Of a stretch of DNA of 64,000 bases, positions 60,819 through 64,000 are shown piece by piece. A model generated the notes under the pieces. It was not told where the DNA came from. It saw nothing but the letters and a program-made list of their open reading frames with translations, and ran no database searches. Position numbers and translations under genes: made by a program. Location: positions 558,001 through 622,000 of the forward strand of contig JADILM010000003.1 of the NCBI GenBank assembly GCA_016617785.1, read 5' to 3'. Position 1 is the first letter of the stretch. Each line of letters opens with the position of its first letter. This DNA comes from Sporobolomyces roseus (Eukaryota; Basidiomycota; Microbotryomycetes; Sporidiobolales; Sporidiobolaceae).

Positions 60819-63800
60819 TCAGAACTCTTCTTCTTCCTTGTCCCACTTGATCTTCTTCGCGTATTCTCGAATATCGGAGTGATATTGCTCCTTGACGTTC
60901 TCGCCACGACCTGAAACGATCTCGAGAATGGCGTCGTTGAGTTCCGATCTGTCAACGAGAGAACGGAATTGATTTAGTCAGCGAATCCTTGGGACGAGGA
61001 CGATCGAGCTCGCAGGGGAAGAAATTCGCAGCGATGAACGAAGTGTGTGTGACTTACGAGCCTAGGATATCGACGTGATCAGCTGTAGTTGGGCCTCCGC
61101 GAGGGTCGAAGGCCATCGGAGAGTGCAGAATCTCGTGAGTGACGACTTTGACACCTCCCGGATTGTACTTCTTGCGCTGTGAGCAAACAACGAGAATCGA
61201 TTCGTCAGCGTTCGATGATCGAGCTGAATTCGTGAAAGAGTTTTCGCAAAGAAGGTCGATCTTCCGTCGTCTCTCGCTGACCCCGCCGCGTCGACACACT
61301 GGAGAATAAGGTGGGAAGAGACTAACCTGCCAACCCTCTACACACATACTTCCGAGACTCAGCAAACTGACAGTTCCATCTCCTTGTCCGAAGACGACTC
61401 CACTCCTGACTTTCGGTTCGTGTTCGTCGGCGAGTGTCACTGATCCATCGATATAGACTTTGCGAGACAGAGGGAGATCGAGAGGCGCTCGAGGTGTACA
61501 GTCGGTCGAATTTGGCTCGAGGCAAATAGGAGAATTGGGATCAGAATCGATCGTTGGCGTTTCGTCGTGTTCGTATCCACCTGTATTCGACATACGAGGT
61601 CGTCAGTGTCGGGCGAGAATAAAGAGAGGGCGGTTGAAGCTCACCTTCTTGGTAGAAGTATGCTCGTTCGGTTTCTTTTCCGTATCCATACACTATTTGC
61701 AGACGACTCAGCTTAAAGTCGATCGACACGAGCAGATGAATCGTACTCACAGCAAGTGATTGTCAAGTGAGGCGCTTTCGGAAGCTGCACCTCGAGCGGG
61801 TTCGACCATTTTGCGTGAGCGTCGTAACCGTTTTTCCTCAGCTGTTCTTCATCTTTCTCGAATCCAAACTATCAAGCAGTAGAATTGTCGGTCAGATATC
61901 GCGTGAGTTCAGGTAAGAAGGGAAAACGAACCGAGAAGTTCGAAGCGAGCATCTGCTGATAAGATGGAGGAACCTTTTCGAGGATGAAACTCGTCGCATC
62001 GTTCAGCGTCAAGTTCGGGTTCATCGTTTCCGAGTTGACAACAGAAGTGTTCTCAAACCTCTCGGGTCGGAAATAGCTGCTCGCAAGAATGCAACGTCAA
62101 TTCGGTTCCTCGTAGAGAGGTAGAGTATGGCTTACTAGAGTCGACCACCCGTCAATTGAGCGTTTGGTGGATCGTCAGGAGCTGAATGTTCGGTTCCCCA
62201 TACGTCGTTTCCGCCTTTCAGCATCATCGAAGCCTATCATTCGAGGGAACCGACCGTCAGACAAACTTCTTCCGAATACGAAAAGATGCGAACTTACAGC
62301 ACCAGCCCAGCTCCTGAACAGCTTTGCGCGATCAGACCTCGAGAAGAACTTCTCCAACAAGTAAGCTCCAGCGATATTGACTTCGACAGTATCTGTTCGA
62401 GTCGAGGAACGCCGCAAGTTCAGCGGACGAGCAAGACAGAGGGAATAGGAAAGATATTTACCTCTCATTTCGCCGCTCACTAGAGCAGACATAGCTTTCG
62501 GTACGCCCAAGAGAGTTCCTGCGACGTTGATCCAATCCGAGACGTGCTTGTCGACCCAATCGTCCCCTCCTTTTCCGTAGACTGGACTTTCGACCCATTT
62601 GAAGAACCACTGTGAAGCGAGCGAGCGATTCGTCATTTTCCGATGCGCGAGAGTCAGGTAAGAAGGAAAGCGGAAACATACGAGTAGAACTGTCGAACCC
62701 ATCGAATGAGAGATTAGAACCGTCTTCTTGTCGTTAATTTGCAGGTTGAACTCGATCGCAGACTTGAGTCGAGAGAAATAACGATCTCGGACTTCGAGGT
62801 TGTAGTATGCTAGTCGCCAATCGTAAGAATGCATCGAGAGGTCGTCGTGATCATAATTGAGGACAGCGAGATTCTCGATAACCTTTTGCCAGATCCCTAT
62901 CTCACAAAGAGTAGTCAGCACGAGCTCAGAGTACGAGTGTAGTGAGAACGAGTACTCACAGTATCCAGGCATGAAAGCAGTCGCGGCATCTAATCCTTGA
63001 GCCGCTCGAACTTTGTAACCTTCAGGATCTAATCCAGTGAACGGATCCAACGACATTGCTCGCACCCATGCTTCTTTCGAAGTCATGATTGAGCGAACCA
63101 TTGAAGTTGACGCCCAAATCCGTTTGCGAAAGAAGGATGCTGCGTCGGGAGAAGTAGACCAAGATTCGAGACCCTATCAACGAATGCATAATCAGTCTCG
63201 TAGTCTCAGTAGCAAAGACGACGTCTGCTTACGGAGGAGACGATACCAGGAATGAGGATGACGGCGTGTTTCTTGTGTAATCCTCGTTTCTTCGCCTCTC
63301 TGCCTACATCGAAAGCTGTCGGTTTACTATTGAGCCATTCGCGGCCAGGTGCAAAGATGTGTGAGATGTTGAGAGCGGAGAGAGTCGAGAAATCGAGGTT
63401 CTGAACGTCGAGGTAAGAAGATAGGTTGTCCAAGTCGAAATTTGAAAATGTGTTCAACGGATCTCCTTCAGTGAAAAGCCAGCTATACGGGCGATGGTAG
63501 GCGTCAGCGATTTCCTTGTCGAAGGATAGAGTGAAAAGAGGATTGCGTACCCTCCCAAGATTCCCAGAAGACCTCCAACGAGAAACCACAGTCTCCTCTT
63601 CTGCAGCGAGAAAGTCTTCTTCTTCGGTTCCCAAGGAGCGCTATGTAATGCGGCCAAGAACGAGTCACTGAGGTCTAGTTCGTGATAAGGGGTCGAAGGG
63701 GCATCTAGCGAGAGTCGTCCAGTAGTTTCGTCGAGTTTCACTCTGAGGAACAACTCGTACGATCAGTTCGAGTTCCGTACTGATAGAGAGATGATACTTA

Positions 63801-63962
63801 CTGTGGATCTGTCGGCATCCCCGCTCCTGCGTTTGTTCTCCGTTGAAGGAGAGGAATACTTCTAACATTCGTCGCCGAACTTTGGGCTTTCCAATTGTCG
63901 TTCGTTGTGGATTCATTCGGTGGAGTCGTGGTCTTCTTTGTTCGTTTCTTCGCTGTCGACAT
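60819..63962 (-). CDS. LRO1: Phospholipid:diacylglycerol acyltransferase
   Basis: ER membrane enzyme of the LCAT family that moves the sn-2 acyl chain of a phospholipid to diacylglycerol, making triacylglycerol without acyl-CoA. The ATG at 63962 gives a basic N-terminus (MSTAKKRTKKTTTPP). One transmembrane helix follows at LQKRRLWFLVGGLLGILGG. Lumenal domain: HAVILIPGIVSS, FRKRIWASTSMVRSIMTSKE, LDPFTGLDPEGYKVRAAQG, DLSMHSYDWRLAYYNLEVRD. The catalytic Ser is in TVLISHSMGSTVLL. The Asp is in GDGTVSLLSLG near 61380. The His is in TADHVDILG near 61065. A C-terminal EIVSGRGENVKEQYHSDIRE block ends in KEEEEF and TGA. About twelve introns are present. It appears complete. Confidence 0.94.
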
Positions 63963-64000
63963 GGTGTACTAAATATAGCGAGTGGTTGGAAGAAGGAGGA

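Overview
This is a eukaryotic window, most likely from a basidiomycete fungus. Genes are closely packed on both strands and are cut by many short introns, mostly 50 to 100 bases. Splice donors are usually GTGAGT, GTAAGT or GTACGT, and most introns carry a GCTGAC or GCTGAT branch site shortly before the acceptor. There are no bacterial-style operons or Shine-Dalgarno sites. A NoxR-type NADPH oxidase regulator is present, a gene lacking in budding yeasts. The basidiomycete call rests on intron texture and gene content, not on a marker gene, and I cannot name a genus. The tetranucleotide TCGA and the codons CGA, TCG and CTC are very frequent in most of the window.

Layout, left to right. A glycogen debranching enzyme gene fills most of the first 5.7 kb, with its extreme 5' end unresolved. 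It is followed by a small secreted family 16 glycosidase (6236-7368), an intronless F-box protein (7985-9445), a mitochondrial AFG1-type AAA ATPase (12846-9861, minus), and an unknown basic protein (14160-13227, minus). Next come a long acidic FHA protein with a C-terminal membrane anchor (14930-17542), a doubtful micro-gene (18073-18433) and NoxR (21186-18703, minus). After a 2.3 kb gene-poor gap lie two vesicle-tethering genes sharing one 116-base divergent promoter: TRAPPIII subunit TRS85 (28639-23497, minus) and exocyst subunit SEC5 (28756-33159, plus). CTP synthase follows (33486-35970).

The stretch 36.5-46.3 kb holds smaller, less recognisable genes: two proline- and serine-rich proteins, a TPR gene with reading-frame damage, an 84-residue protein, a coiled-coil tail-anchored protein and a large coiled-coil protein. 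From 46344 to 51399 is a 5 kb gene desert with diverged direct and tandem repeats, probably decayed repetitive DNA. The right end is all on the minus strand: DNA polymerase zeta catalytic subunit REV3 (58399-51400), a seven-helix receptor (60243-58690) and phospholipid:diacylglycerol acyltransferase LRO1 (63962-60819).

The genes do not form one pathway. They cover storage carbohydrate (debranching enzyme), neutral lipid (LRO1), nucleotide supply (CTP synthase), secretion and autophagy traffic (TRS85, SEC5), signalling (NoxR, receptor, FHA protein) and translesion synthesis (REV3). I saw no tRNA, rRNA, CRISPR array or intact transposon. I did not find a convincing new multi-gene system. The best leads are the decayed repeat block, the membrane-anchored FHA protein, the shared TRS85/SEC5 promoter, the sense-strand CT tracts in introns and a recurring TTTCGCAA word between genes.
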